Positions 31,198 to 43,730 of a stretch of DNA of 64,000 bases are shown one piece after another. Made by a program: the position numbers and the translations under genes. The stretch's first letter is position 1, and each line of letters begins with the position of its first letter. This DNA comes from Paraphysomonas bandaiensis (Eukaryota > Chrysophyceae): contig CBFFRP010000199.1 of NCBI GenBank assembly GCA_965644295.1, positions 434,001-498,000 of the forward strand, read 5' to 3'. The notes beneath the pieces are model-generated. The model saw only the letters and a list, made by a program, of their open reading frames with translations, was not told the origin of the DNA and made no database searches.

Positions 31198-32949
31198 ATG
31201 GGTTTCATCACTGCAGTGTTGTTGTATAGTTTATTTGGATGGGTGTGTGTATCATCCGCTCCTGCACCCGTTAACTCCATACCAGTTAAGGTACATACAT
31301 ACACGCATACCTCACATACACCTGTACTCATAATGCAAACAGATCACTAACGCAGCGGGGTCGCCTATTAACGTGTTCTGGATGAGTCCGGACGGCAGTC
31401 TCATTCCGCAAACAGAGAAATCGATCAAAAACGGAAACGACGCAATCATAAATTCATATAATACGCACCGCTTTCTAATCAAGTTTGCTAACGACAAGCC
31501 TCATGACGGTAGTGTGTCCTTTACGAAAGGACCCTACGATGAGACTGTTACAGTGTTCAATGAAAACAATATTCTAACAATGGAACAAGTGTCAAAATTT
31601 GATGAGTTTGAGGAAACTGTTGCAGAGAGTGTTAACAGCTGTAAGGGCAAGAGTGGAAATGCTTACAAGTCTTGTTTAGCTCGAAGTTTGTATTCGGCAA
31701 CAGAACGGGAGAGACAGAAAAGTAAAGATATTACTCAATACAGAGACCTGATGTCTGCTCGTCTGCGGAATTACACCTGCGCCGACCCGACATTGGAATC
31801 CTCCCCTCCCGCGAGTAGCGCCTCCATGATGATTCAGGGCAAAAAGTACACCGTGAATACAATGCTAGATATGAAATCTTCGAAGATTTGGACAATTGAG
31901 GAGTTTATCACTGACGAAGAGTGCGAAGTGCTAATGAATCATGGCCGACCAAGACTGACTCGGGCAACTGTAGCTGGAGAAGATGGACTCGGCACAATAT
32001 CGAATAACAGAAGAGCTCAACAAGCATCCTATAATTCTCGAGACCAGTCAGACCCCCTCTGGTAAGGAAAAATACCCGTAACTATATGTTATGTGGGCTG
32101 AAGTGTATTTGAATTTCTGTGTCTAGGAATCTCTATAACAGAGTATTTTCATTTACGAATACTGTTACAAACTACAACCTCGATCTTCCTGGCCAAGAAG
32201 GCTTCACTATAATTCAATACAACTCGGACGATGAGTACACGTAAGTCTTCATTTAATAGCATACATCCTGCAATATTTTTTCGAATGTGATATGACATGA
32301 TTATTTGTCTGTAAAATTTGTTGCTTTCGTTCCGAATACGGCATGCATATTACCCTTTGGCTTGGGTAAAGCGCCTGTTGTCTGTAGGCCTCACTGTGAT
32401 GGGTCATGTGATGGGTCCAAGCACCTGCCGAAGGGACGGGTTGCCACCGCTGTTATGTACTGTCAGGTACATCTTGTGGAAGGACATATATGTATTTCTT
32501 CTAAGGAAATAGCATATATTATCATGTGGTTTTGATGTAGCTTGTATTTTGTCATATTTGGAAACTCCCTGCCCGTCCGCATACATCCGTTTATGCCTTG
32601 TATTGACGTTCCTCAATTTTTGTTTACTTTTGTATTAATGTTTCGCCTATAGCTTCCAGAAGAGGGAGGGGGAACTTCGTTTACTAAGGCGGATATTTTC
32701 CTTAAGCCTGTCAAAGGTATGGCAACTGTGTTTGCTTACAAGGGTACAGATGGCTACATGGACACCGGGTTTACTGAGCATAGCGGCTGCCCTGTACTGA
32801 AGGGAGAGAAGTGGATCACTACGGTGTGGATGCGAGACGGGGTGGACAATGATCATACTTGGGAGCGATATGATCCTAGTGGAGAAGCTGACCCTGTTGC
32901 ACGAAATCCACGGAAGAAGGTTCAGGAACAAGAAGTGCATGCTACTTAG
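31198..32949 (+). CDS. ER prolyl 4-hydroxylase-like dioxygenase with N-terminal VHL-beta-like module
   Basis: Five exons (31198-31290, 31343-32061, 32127-32240, 32388-32466, 32653-32949) give 433 residues. Residues 1-21 form a signal peptide, so the product is ER-luminal. Residues about 33-80 (INVFWMSPDGSLI then INSYNTHRFLIKF) resemble the beta-sandwich edge of VHL-like domains. The C-terminal half is a P4H-type Fe(II)/2-oxoglutarate dioxygenase: IWTIEEFITDEECEVLMNHG, NRRAQQAS, PHCDGS with His311 and Asp313, LPEEGGGTSFTKADI, and EHSGCPVLKGEKW with His378 and Lys388 (2-oxoglutarate). It probably hydroxylates peptidyl proline in secreted or wall proteins. The VHL-like reading is a weak, fold-level guess. 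Confidence 0.88.
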
Positions 32950-33729
32950 TTACCGATGTGTATCGAAGTCAATGGTTGAATTCTTATCTTGACGAATGTT
33001 TCAATGCTTGTCCAAATGTGAGAACGTTCTGTGCCTACTGTCGCATGTGGTGCATATGTGTAGTAATAACAATGCGCGCTATATAGTATATTCTGAAAAA
33101 CAATATATGGTATTTCAGGGCAGAAAGTCCGGACTTCGTTTTCACTCACCGAGATCATTACTTCATGTACGTTCAAATCTGCTCTGTGATGTGATACATA
33201 TTTAAAAACAGTCCTCTCCTTCTCTCTCCTCTTTTCGTATTGTATATTGTGCAATTGGTGAAACCAGCCCGTAGAAGTAAAAAGGGTAGATTTAGTTAAA
33301 ACAGAGAGTAGTAAGTTCAATTGCTGATGTACGTAAGTCTATATAAGATTATAGATGTGAGATTATCATCGAGCAGATGACACAATCTACGTTATTATAC
33401 ATATCTTCAAAAAGCAACTCATCTTTTATCACTGAGAATGTTAGTGTGTTGAGGAAACGCTAATTACTAATTATAGTACTGGCTGACCATTCTTTGTTAT
33501 TGGATGGTTTTTACATCTATTATTAACCTTAATCGACACCTATCGTTAGATGCATGCATATGTAAAACAATTTTGAATAAAATAATCTACTAAACGGTTA
33601 ATTGTATACCTTCGGTGGTATAAGTGACAACAACAGGTGAGGTAAAATGCACTACGATTGTTTCATTACAATAACATTAAAATAGCTCTACATACATCAT
33701 AGATATGCATTTTTTAAGTGCATAAAAAA
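32950..33729. other. Intergenic region, nothing recognised
   Basis: 780 bp between the convergent P4H-like and ankyrin genes. It is AT-rich with no gene or repeat copy recognised. Confidence 0.5.
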
Positions 33730-36700
33730 CTAAAAAACTTTATCAAATTGCTTCATAAAAATCCCCAAAATGTACCACAGAAAGCCACTACTCGCACCAA
33801 ACTCCTGCAGTACGGAGACACAGGATGCATGACCTTCAGACGATGCATACATGAGAGCAGTGTACCCTTCATCATCCTTGTCATCAATAGTTTTGATATC
33901 TTTAGCTAGAATGGCGCGGACACAGCCAGAGTGTCCTGCGCGAGCAGCCAACATAAGTGGCGTGCGGCCACAGTTGTCTCGTTCTTTTTCACTAGCTCCT
34001 TTATCCAGCAGAAGATCCAGGCATGCAACATGTCCACACTCCGCAGCTACCATCAAAGCTGTGTAGCCATCTCTGTTTTTGTCACTCACGGAAGCACCAC
34101 GGTCTAGAAGTAGATGTACACAGGCTGTGTGCCCTCTTGTAGCTGCCAGAATTATAGCAGTGTTCGCGTCCCGGTCAAAATCAGAGATATCAGCCCAAAA
34201 CTCCAATAAAACCCGGATGCAGCTATCGTGACCATTCTTTGCAGCGATTAAAATAGCAGATGAATCCATTTCATGCTCTCGCTCTTTGACTTCAGCACCA
34301 GATCTCAGAAGGGATTGCAAACAATTTACATGCCCACTTTCTGCCGCATAGTATAACGCTGATTTTCCATCTTTACTGGATCCAGTAGGTAATGCTCCTT
34401 GAGATATTAACAATTCCAAGCACTCAATATGCCCATTTTTCGCTGCAGACATCAATGATGTCACTCCATTATTGTTCATTCCATTGACATCTGCACCGTG
34501 TACAAGTAGAATTCGCAAGCAGTCCATATAGCCGCCCAAACTAGCACAAATGAGTGCCGTGTCACCATTAAAGTTAGTGTCTAACACGTCGGCTCCAATA
34601 TCTAGCAGTCGTTCTACACATCTTGCATGGCCACGCTCAGCTGCATATAAAAGTGGCGTCATACCATTACTCGCCTTTTCTGTAATATCTGCACCAGCAT
34701 CCAACAATGCACATAGACATTCAAAATGTCCCCCATGGGCTGATAGTAAGAGGGGTGTATGGCTATTGTTCGCGCGAACTTTGACATATGCACCATGTTC
34801 GAGCAAACACAACACACATTCTGTGTATCCTCCTTGACATGCAAATATTAGTGCACACATACCACCATTCGCCTTCTCATTTACATCTACACCATGCGAC
34901 AATAACATCTTTGTACACTCCACGTGACCACCCCTGCAACTTGCCATGAGAGGAGATAAGCCCACGGAATTGCCTTGTTTTGGATCAGCCCCGTGATTAA
35001 TAAGAAGCTGTAAGCATTCCAAACTTCCAGACGAGGCTGCCAAAAGTGCAGCCGTATCTCCACAGTCATCTCGTTTATTCGGATCTGCCCCTCGGCTCAA
35101 TAATTCTGAAACACAGGCAGCATGCCGATTCATCGCTATAGAGTACATATCAACGAACTATATTGCAAACATAAAACCACACCTGCATGCATGAGACACG
35201 TAGTTCCAGTATTAGTCGCATCATTTGCATTTGCCCTCGCAGAAAGAAGTAACTTGACACAATCGATGTGTCCCGCTAAACAAGCTAGTACCAACGCTGA
35301 GTAGCCTTTGTTATCCTTGTCATTAAAATCAGCGTCATTCTCAAGAAGAAGTTCTACACAGTCACTGTGACCATTGTTCGCAGCGTGAATAAGAGCAGTT
35401 GCGCCGTTGGTGGAATATTCATTGACATCCGCCCCATTATCTATTAGGATACCCACGCACTCCGTGTGGCCTCCAGCCGCACAAATTAATAAGGCAGTAA
35501 TACCCTCACTACTTGGATCACTGACGGCGGCACCAGAGTCCAGAAGGAGCTGAACACACTCCTTGTGACCTCCCACGGACGCCACAAATATAGCACTTTC
35601 ACCATTATTATTTTTGTCTTCAGTATTCGCACCATTTTCTAACAACAAAGTCATACATTCTATGCTTCCACCAAGACATGCCAGGAGAAACGGTGTATAT
35701 CCGTTGTTGTTTTTCTGGTCAACTTGAGCACCTTGCTTGAGTAGTGTATTTACGCAAGCGTCATGGCCGTTCATCTGTAGCACATACATGTCAGGGTTTT
35801 GTTACACAAACAAAAGACAGGACATACCGCAGCTGCCATGAGTGCAGTATTATTCGCATTATTCGCTTGATTGACATCAGCACCCATTATGAGTAAATTA
35901 TGAACACATACTACGTGGCCATTGAATGCTCCCATAATAAGTGCAGTGTATCCATTGTTATCTTTCTCAGAGACACCAACTCCATACTCTAGCAAGAGGT
36001 TTAGACAAGTCACATGGCCGTGATTAGCTGTGTGTAATATTAGCAGAATCAAGTAGCAGGTACAATAATATTACCGGCTAATATCAATGCAGTTGCGCCA
36101 GTATTGTCCCGCACATTCCCGTTTGCAGATTTACTTATTAGAGCTTTGACGCAATTCACGTGGCCTCCATTTACAGCAGCAAGCAGAGCAGTGAAGCCAT
36201 TACTGTTCGATTCGTCTACTGCTGCGCCATGCGCTAATAAGATGTCCACACACTCCATATAACCCGAAACACAGGCGAATATAAGGGCAGTGTTTCCGTT
36301 GCTATTCTTTTCGTTAACATTAGCTCCGCTCTTAAGGATCATTTCAAGACATATAGTGTGTCCTCGCATTGCGGCCATTAGAAGTGGGGTCGCACCATTA
36401 TGCGCTTTGGACGCCGTGTTGGCACCCTTCTCGACAAGAGCTTTCACACATTCCCCATGACCATTAAGCGCAGCAATCATTAACGCAGTATGACCGCTAC
36501 TATTACATCTCTCAAGATCAGCTCCGCTATTTAGCAGGGTCGTTACACAATCAATATGATTACGACTAACCGCTATCATTAAAGGAGTGTATCCATCTTT
36601 GTCCATGTCATTCGCGCTGGCACCGTTTCGAAGCAACGCTTCAATACATTGTGCATGTCCAGCATATGCAGCACTCAGTATAGCTGTCTGAGAGTTACAC

Positions 36701-38493
36701 GATCTAACGGAGACATCAGCACCTCGATCAAGAAGCTTCTGTACACACTGTGCATGGCCTCCCGAGCATGCTGCCATCAGGGGAGTCATGCCCTCGTCAT
36801 CGCTAGCATTAACACGCGCACCATGCTCCAACAGCACATCCACAACAGAAAACCATCCATCGAGACAAGCAATAGTCAAAGCATTCATTCCACCTTCCCC
36901 AGCATCATTAACATCTCCACCGTGGGCTAAAAGTAGTTCAACGCACAATGGATTGTTTTGGCATGCCGCTACAATCAAAGCAGTGTCACCATTATCATCT
37001 CTGTCATCAACCTTTGCACCACGGCTCAGTAGAAGTTCCACGCAACGAGTGTGAGCTCGACACATTGCGGAACATATCAACGCTGTCGCGTTATTACTAG
37101 CACGTTCCGATATGTCCGCATTGGAGTCAAGTAGGATTTCTAAACACGTTGAATGTCCACCCATTGCAGCCGCCATCAGAGCCGTGAAACCATCCGAATC
37201 TCGGGATCCAAGATTACACGAACCCGAGTTGATTATCACTCGTAGTAAATCAGAATATCCCGCCCCAGAAACTTTGACCAAACTATCTGCATTATCTAAA
37301 AGCAGTTGGAGAGCATGTTTGTCTCCACATGCTGCGCAGTGGACGATGGCATCACCCTGACAGACAAGTTTGCCGGCCAGAAACTCACGCAAGCGTTGAT
37401 TGACTCCTGCTATTCCCTCTTGAAAACCCTTAGCATAGGCAAGTAACTGTAAACGATCCTCCTCATCTTGAGTATACGAGGATGATATATCGATTAGGTT
37501 ATATAATTTGGGAAGCATACAACCACTTGTCACATACGTGCATACGTGTTTGGTGCGCTGATAGCTCCCACATCGCATCACCACAGTTACGGCATTGGCC
37601 ACAAGTGCCGCATGAGTTTCCGCTAAACACCACGTACGAAGACATGCCACCTGGTTAACAGCATTCAAAGAGAGATTCGTGAAAAGGCAAGAGTCAGTGA
37701 TGCTGGTGTCCAGATTTTCGATTTCATCGTGGCATGAGCACACTAGAAAGAAGGATCGACACATGCCAATTACATCATAAAACGGAGCGTGTGACTGCGG
37801 GTCCGCCCACTGCCGATGAGAAAATATGTCGATCCACACGCGTCGCTTAGGATTAGATGAGTCGGATACGGCTGCCACAAGATCACCCCACGGTGCCCCC
37901 CAGCAGTGACTCACATATGTCTCTGCCGGGCCAACCACTCCACTTGACTGCATGTCTGGCAAATCCACATACCTACAGTGCGTTGCAGCAGTTTGTGGGA
38001 GCACAAATTTGCGACACACTTGCCATGTGGGCATCTCCCAGCAGTGATTACTGTTCGTCCATACGACTAACCAGCCGATTTCAACACCGATAGGATGCGG
38101 AGTACACGGCGATAAGTTGGATTCAATATCAATCTCTTTAGCCATACGCTCAGGAGTATCTACCAACACTTTGCAGTCAACGCAAATGTAGCCCTCTTTG
38201 TACTTCTTGAGAAAGGGGTGCAAACAATGCATTCCCTGGATGAGCTTATCGATCCCCTCACACAGCACCACCTGATGGCCTCTGTCGAATATTCCCATCC
38301 AATAGAGAAGAGACGCTACACCAGAGCTATCCTGCAGTGACTTCAGCTTGACTCCATCAACTCTCTTCTCCACAAACAGCTGCTGATACTGCCTGAAGGC
38401 CTCTTCCTCTCCCTTATCCTTATCCTCCACTAGAGAGCCCACATACTCCCCTATGAGCCAGCTGCTCAGGTCCTCCAAGTTATCCACCCGCAT
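33730..38493 (-). CDS. SAM-like / VSH-W domain / ankyrin-array protein, 1538 residues
   Basis: Four exons (38493-36075, 36027-35828, 35774-35183, 35135-33730). Each junction falls inside an ankyrin repeat and restores its consensus, for example TALILA|ANHGHVTC. The first ATG is at 38493. Residues about 5-85 look like a SAM-type helical bundle (WLIGEYV ... RVDGVKLKSLQ ... LLYWMGIFDRGHQ). Residues about 190-375 hold a module with TYVSHCWGAPWGDLV (193-207), VWIDIFSHRQW (219-229), a CxxxFLVCS strand and LRTWCLAETHAAL (285-297). This pattern recurs in algal proteins and is loosely reminiscent of TIR or HET effector folds. From about residue 380 to the C-terminus are roughly 34 ankyrin repeats of 33 residues (G-x-T-A-L-x-x-A...G-H-x-x-C). 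No transmembrane segment. Function unknown; a cytosolic sensor or scaffold is inference. Confidence 0.88.
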
Positions 38494-38939
38494 GTTCACC
38501 GGTGTGGGTAGTGGACAGGGGCAGGGAGGTACGAAGAGTGTGTTATCAATGTGGGGTTATGTTACGATATGCTGAGTGGCTCTGAAATCAACATCACTCT
38601 AGTATATATATATATAGAGAGAGAGAGACGTATGTACGTATGTATGTGCATGATTCAGTCACAATATAAACATCATCGTAGATTTAATTGTCGGTATTTA
38701 GTGTGCATCATATCTAGATATTCGGGATATTTAGGTGATCATGTCGTGTTTTTGTTACAGCAGTGTCACTCAGTACAAGTACACCGGTACACAGTATTAT
38801 ATACAGCAGTACTTCTTCTTGCTGCACTGCACTGCGTAGAGCACATAGCGGTGTGTGTAATCAGAGCAGTGCTTAGCAGTACCTTCAACTGTTCTGTAGA
38901 TATACGACAGCAGTGAGAGTGTCATATAAATCATCCGAT
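38494..38939. promoter_or_regulatory. Divergent intergenic region between ankyrin and ribophorin genes
   Basis: 446 bp between divergent starts. It contains a (TA)n(GA)n microsatellite (about 38602-38629). Core promoter elements are not recognisable by eye. Confidence 0.45.
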
Positions 38940-40922
38940 ATGGTCGCTGCATGTGTTGTTTATGTTCTCTATAGCTGTATAGTGTTTACGGGGGGGTCTC
39001 TACCGCTCATAGACAACTCACAAGCGTTACATGAGTCTGTGCGTCAGAGAGCTCTTGCAGTGACTCACAGCAGCGGTGGGTCTGCACGAGATTATTTCTA
39101 TGCTAGGAAAATAGCACTCATAGGCGACATGTCTGGTCAGGAGGGATGCAGCTGTGATGGGTTGAAGTCCTCAGCTTTGAACATCTCCACCCCACTGGAA
39201 GAGTATTTTGTTCGTGCAACAGCTCAATCATGCAGCTGTGATATATATGTGAAATCGCCCACGGCTCAGGTAGCTCCCCATGAAGCTCTCTCTCGTATGG
39301 AATGTTCTCATAAAATACAGGTAAATAGTGTGGATACATTGGCTGCATCTCTTCTTCTCGAGTCTGTGTATGATGTAAGTAATCTTGAGACTACAAAACT
39401 TATGGAAGCGATCGCTTCTGAAGGCAAGCGTCGAGTACGCGATATAGACTCACTTTCTTCTATTGACACATATAAGCTCGTGGCAATGGCACTGGGCGAG
39501 GCTGTTAAGGGAGACGAAAGAAAGCACTTCACCGGGATTATTGAAGCTGGTATGGCACTTCTACCTAGCGCAGACAGTATGACAAGCTCGGGTGCGTCGT
39601 TACTGCATCTGATTTCCCGACTCTCTACAGGAAAATTAAAGATGTCACCTTCTCAGCTGGAGATTGTTACGGAGGCACTGCTGGCTCAGCTGTATTCAGC
39701 TGACCTTGGGGTTGTGTACGATTCATTGGAATCTTTGAATATAGTGATGATGTATAAGTCGCGCCCGTTGCAATGTCTTATCTTCCCCACTTCTGTGAGA
39801 GCTGGGGATGACACTATACTAAATGTGGTCGTCAAAGAAATTCTTGGACAGGACGTGCGAGTGCGGAATGTCAAATTAACTGGTATTAATGTAGTGGGGG
39901 CATCTTCTCAAAGTAAAGTACCTATAAACTCCGCTCATATAAGCGGTACAACTATCGACCTCTCGAGCATCCCCCTTTCACCCGGAATATATACTGTTTC
40001 TTTGAGTATGAATGTTACTGGAAGACCGAAACTACTTGAGGTCAATCGATCAGTGGCAATTACTACTTCTGCTGCTGTGAAGAATGTGCGGATCGGTGTA
40101 ACATCGAGCTCAGCTCCTCCCTCACCACAGGATACACGGCATATCAAAGCAGAGCACTCTCTCCAGGATGCGTCTCTTCTTGCATTCGCATCTAAAAATG
40201 ATGTGGTACATATATCCTTTGATATTTCTTTTCACGACCCGTCGATTGCCTTCAGGCCTCATCAGACCTTTCTGTTACTAGTGCACTCCGAGTCAAAGCT
40301 AGACTCTACATTTGTTGCGACTCCATATGGGAATATGAATACATATCGGACCATCATATCTCTTGCTCAAGAATCAGATAAATTCCTACGAAAGAATGGA
40401 AGCTATGATCTTCTTGTCATTGTTGGGGATGATCGTCTGGAGCCGTCATTGCGTTGGAATGCGGGGAGCATTGACCTTTTCTTTTCAGAGAAGACGCCAC
40501 AGCATGTACCTCTGTACAAGAAGTCTCTTCTTCACGAATCGGACAATGCCCTCACGGCACTACCAGAGATATCTCATATCATGCGATCGCCTCCGCGGAG
40601 AGCTAGCGCAACTGTGTCCATATTTTTTTCGGCGCTATGTATCTTGGCACTATTGTGCCTCCTCATGTTCCTGGCGAACCAATTTCCTGACCTCGCACGA
40701 TTAAAAAAATCTTCTTTGAGTGTGTTCTTTCTTCTATGTATCAGTTTGGTGTTGGTGCTTTTCACTGCCTACTGGCTTGCAATTCCTGGTGCATCATTTT
40801 ATGAGACACTTAAGTATATGTGCTTTCTGTTCCCAGTCACCTTCATTGTCGGACGGTGGTCAGTAAATTCAATAGATGGCGAGAATAATCAAAGCAGGAT
40901 GAAAACAGAAAAATTAGATTAG
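38940..40922 (+). CDS. RPN2: Ribophorin II (oligosaccharyltransferase subunit, RPN2/Swp1 family)
   Basis: This is an intronless ORF of 660 residues starting at the first ATG (38940); the frame opens 27 bp earlier without ATG. Residues 1-20 form a signal peptide. A long luminal region follows, with an alpha-helical first half (VDTLAASLLLESVYD, YKLVAMALGEAVKG) and a beta-sandwich second half (SVRAGDDTILNVVVKEIL, LSPGIYTVSLSMNV). The C-terminus has about three transmembrane helices preceded by PEISHIMRSPPRRASATVSI, matching the conserved P-x-I-x-H-x-F-R...P entry to the ribophorin II membrane domain. It is part of the ER oligosaccharyltransferase that N-glycosylates nascent chains. The identity rests on overall layout and the pre-membrane motif rather than on catalytic residues. 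Confidence 0.85.
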   Translation: MVAACVVYVLYSCIVFTGGSLPLIDNSQALHESVRQRALAVTHSSGGSARDYFYARKIALIGDMSGQEGCSCDGLKSSALNISTPLEEYFVRATAQSCSCDIYVKSPTAQVAPHEALSRMECSHKIQVNSVDTLAASLLLESVYDVSNLETTKLMEAIASEGKRRVRDIDSLSSIDTYKLVAMALGEAVKGDERKHFTGIIEAGMALLPSADSMTSSGASLLHLISRLSTGKLKMSPSQLEIVTEALLAQLYSADLGVVYDSLESLNIVMMYKSRPLQCLIFPTSVRAGDDTILNVVVKEILGQDVRVRNVKLTGINVVGASSQSKVPINSAHISGTTIDLSSIPLSPGIYTVSLSMNVTGRPKLLEVNRSVAITTSAAVKNVRIGVTSSSAPPSPQDTRHIKAEHSLQDASLLAFASKNDVVHISFDISFHDPSIAFRPHQTFLLLVHSESKLDSTFVATPYGNMNTYRTIISLAQESDKFLRKNGSYDLLVIVGDDRLEPSLRWNAGSIDLFFSEKTPQHVPLYKKSLLHESDNALTALPEISHIMRSPPRRASATVSIFFSALCILALLCLLMFLANQFPDLARLKKSSLSVFFLLCISLVLVLFTAYWLAIPGASFYETLKYMCFLFPVTFIVGRWSVNSIDGENNQSRMKTEKLD

Positions 40923-42440
40923 TTTTAATGATAATATTATTTTTTCTTGACCTTCTCTTAGCATTGCTTATATTTACTGTTGAACAGTGATGTGCTATAG
41001 TTGAAGATATTTGGTTTATACCCGGTTTTGACTAATACTAAATACAAAGTAGTTAAATGTTATTTGTGAAATATATGAATAAACTGCCATATCTCGACGG
41101 TCTAAGATTGTAAACTCTTGATTATCTGAAGTGAAGCTAATCAATGTAGCATATTGCAATGAATGATGAGATATTCTTATCACAATTATAAGTAAATGAA
41201 CATTGTGTTTGCTGAGTTTATACTTATTTTGTTTCAATAACTCAAGCGTTAACGTCTCTACAATGTCACGTAAGTAGGAACTCACTTCTACAGATGTATT
41301 ATATATAATTTGTTTAACAAGTAGCTTGTTTGTTCTAGTGTAAAAATATAAGTACTATAGCTCAATGTGTAAGGAATTACAGAACTATCCCTGTGTAAGC
41401 GGAAGCTCTGGAATGACAATCTCGTCGCTTAATGTTAAATAATAATTTGTCTATGGCTTTCAGTTAAGACGCAATAGTCAGTTATTGCCTGTACGGTTTA
41501 ATAGCGTTTACAAAACAAAATAATTTATTTTACCACAAACCGCGTAGCACACACCAAACATATATATGTGTACAGTTCACACTAATTGCTAATTGCTGCG
41601 TCATTCAAATACATGTACATTTAACAAACACAAATAAAGCCGTGACGTAGTACTCTTGTGTGGTTACGGTAAGGCGCCATTTACAACCGGTACCAATATT
41701 CTGAGTTCTGCTATATGAGAGCAATTGAAAGCTGTTGTTAAAAGGTATTTAAATTACAGTAGTATTTAGTTGTACTCAATATGTTAATCGTACTATGATA
41801 ATGAATGATGATAAGTAGATACTAGTGAAAAGGAATATAGTGACGATGCAAGTTATAGTGACGAAGTAAGATCGTACGAGAAATGAGTGGTAGTAGAGAC
41901 GACATGAAATTGGTGAATGATAAGAGATACTGATTATAATTTATAATTCTCAGCATTGAGTATAAGTGTACCTTCAGTAGTCAAGTCAGTACTTCTTACA
42001 TAATGCCAAACTTTGATACAGTAAGCAATATTTTAAAAGCTTGGGGAGTCTTTCAATCGAAAACATGTAGCAATGTAACAATATACATTATAGTTACGAA
42101 AAGAATATTTTGATATTTTGTCGAAGATGAAAAGTGAAGGATTACATTTTCTGGTTCCTTCGTCGTCACTTTGTGTATGTTTTGATTTTTACACTTGAAG
42201 TCATGCAAACTGCAAAATATTGTTACTTGACTTCACAGTTTACGGTAAGCTGTGCTATGTAGTATGTAGTGCATTGTTGACATGCAAGTGATTATTGTAC
42301 ACATAACAAGTACTTTGAAAGTCGTTCATCACATCAATATTATTAATACAGGGCACAACAACGAATACTATATGCACAGTATTCAAGTTGCCTATATCTA
42401 CGGACTTACACCCACAAGCTATACATTTCAGCAGTGCCGA
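40923..42440. other. AT-rich intergenic region, nothing recognised
   Basis: 1.5 kb between convergent genes. ORF 41016-41285 (-) opens on a GTG and shows no family motif. No repeat copy or RNA gene recognised. Confidence 0.5.
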
Positions 42441-43730
42441 TTAAGCTGTTTGCGGAGCACCGCGATTTCCAGCGGGAGAGAACAGTCCAGCATCATTCAT
42501 ATCATCCTCACTTTCATATATATTCTGTTTTACCAGAGTGAGCACAGCTTTAACGTGTAATGTCGAGGCGTGGGATGGCCCCAACTGCCTGTCATATATT
42601 GAATGGGCCATTTCCATATAGCTCGCAGACGAAGGTTCATTCCCAAGAATAAAAAATTCAAAGAGCCCTAAACTGTACTCAACTTCTCCAGTGGCAATGT
42701 GATTATCCCCCAGCAATCGGCGACGATTCTCCAAAATCTCTAGAAGGTGGTTACGACCGTCTGTCAACTGAGCTTCCGTCGGTTCCTCTAGTGCCGGGCT
42801 ACTCTCTGGTCTTTCCCCACCTCCCTGCTCTGCCTCCAAGGCCTTCGTGTGTAAAGCAGAGAGATACTTGTACCATATATCAACTACTTTATCGAAAAAT
42901 GCTAGAGCACTTTCTACATTTCCCTGAGAAAGAAACACATCGCCCAGGCTGAAATACCCGGCCGAGGTGGCTATCGCCTCTGCTCCATAACACTTCGCAG
43001 AGTAGAAGATGCTTGATGCGAACTCTGCCTTGGCCTGGTCCAGATTACCCTCAGAAGAATGGAGTCTGCCAAGCAGTTGATGCAAACGCGACTTGATGCG
43101 ATCAGAACATTTTTCATCATTCAAAACAATCCACTTGGCAAGCGCGAGGTACTGTAAGGAACTAATTACATAAGGTTTCATATATACAATACGTGACATA
43201 CCTCTTCTGCTTGGCGACTGCTCTGCATCCCAAGACATGCTTGAGCAAGAATCAAATACGGCTCAACCACTTCCACCGACATATCACCATATATCTCTTT
43301 GCTGAATTTAAGTGCTTGAATAGCACCGGGAATCGCCAATTGAAACTTTGAGGAAGACAGAAGAGTTGAAGCTTCAGAGAGGCAAAACTCAATTAACGAT
43401 CGCTTGCTTAAATCAATATTTTTTGATATTCTACTTCGTTCTTCTGCAGTGCCAATTATAGGGGCGGCAGTCATTAAAGGAGCCAATAAATGTCCAATCT
43501 TTTTTATAATTCCATGCCAGGCTTGCTCTGCATGAGATTCAGTTGCATAATACTGCGACCACAATTACATAATACGTGGAAATAAAACAGGACGTGTTTA
43601 CCAATGTTATATGCGGTGTCGTAAGTTGAACGGTGGCTGTCATTCCGGTCAGTGCGCATTTTGGGCTCTGATTTCGCGGAAACGCCAATAAATTAAGCTT
43701 CTGTATGCTATATTCTGGTTCCTGAGCCAT
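42441..43730 (-). CDS. ZMYND12: ZMYND12-like axonemal TPR protein with degenerate MYND finger
   Basis: Three exons (43730-43602, 43552-43202, 43151-42441) give 396 residues. The TPR body aligns in order with ZMYND12: AWHGIIKKIGHLLAPL, RSLIEFCLSEASTLL, AIPGAIQALKFSKEIYG, VVEPYLILAQACLGM, AEFASSIFYSAKCYGAEAIA, TSAGYFSLGDVFL, FFDKVVDIWYKYL. In animals ZMYND12 works with TTC29 in flagellar axoneme assembly. The N-terminal region occupies the place of the MYND finger and keeps YYATESHAEQAW, matching its final Y-Y-C-x-x-x-H-Q-x-x-W. Only one or two of the zinc-binding Cys/His residues remain, so it is unlikely to bind zinc. A Glu/Pro-rich loop is inserted between later repeats. Presence of this gene implies the organism builds motile cilia. 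Confidence 0.85.

Noticed and set aside
41016-41285. An 89-codon minus-strand ORF downstream of ribophorin II
   Set aside because: It opens on GTG rather than ATG and shows no recognisable motif in an AT-rich spacer.
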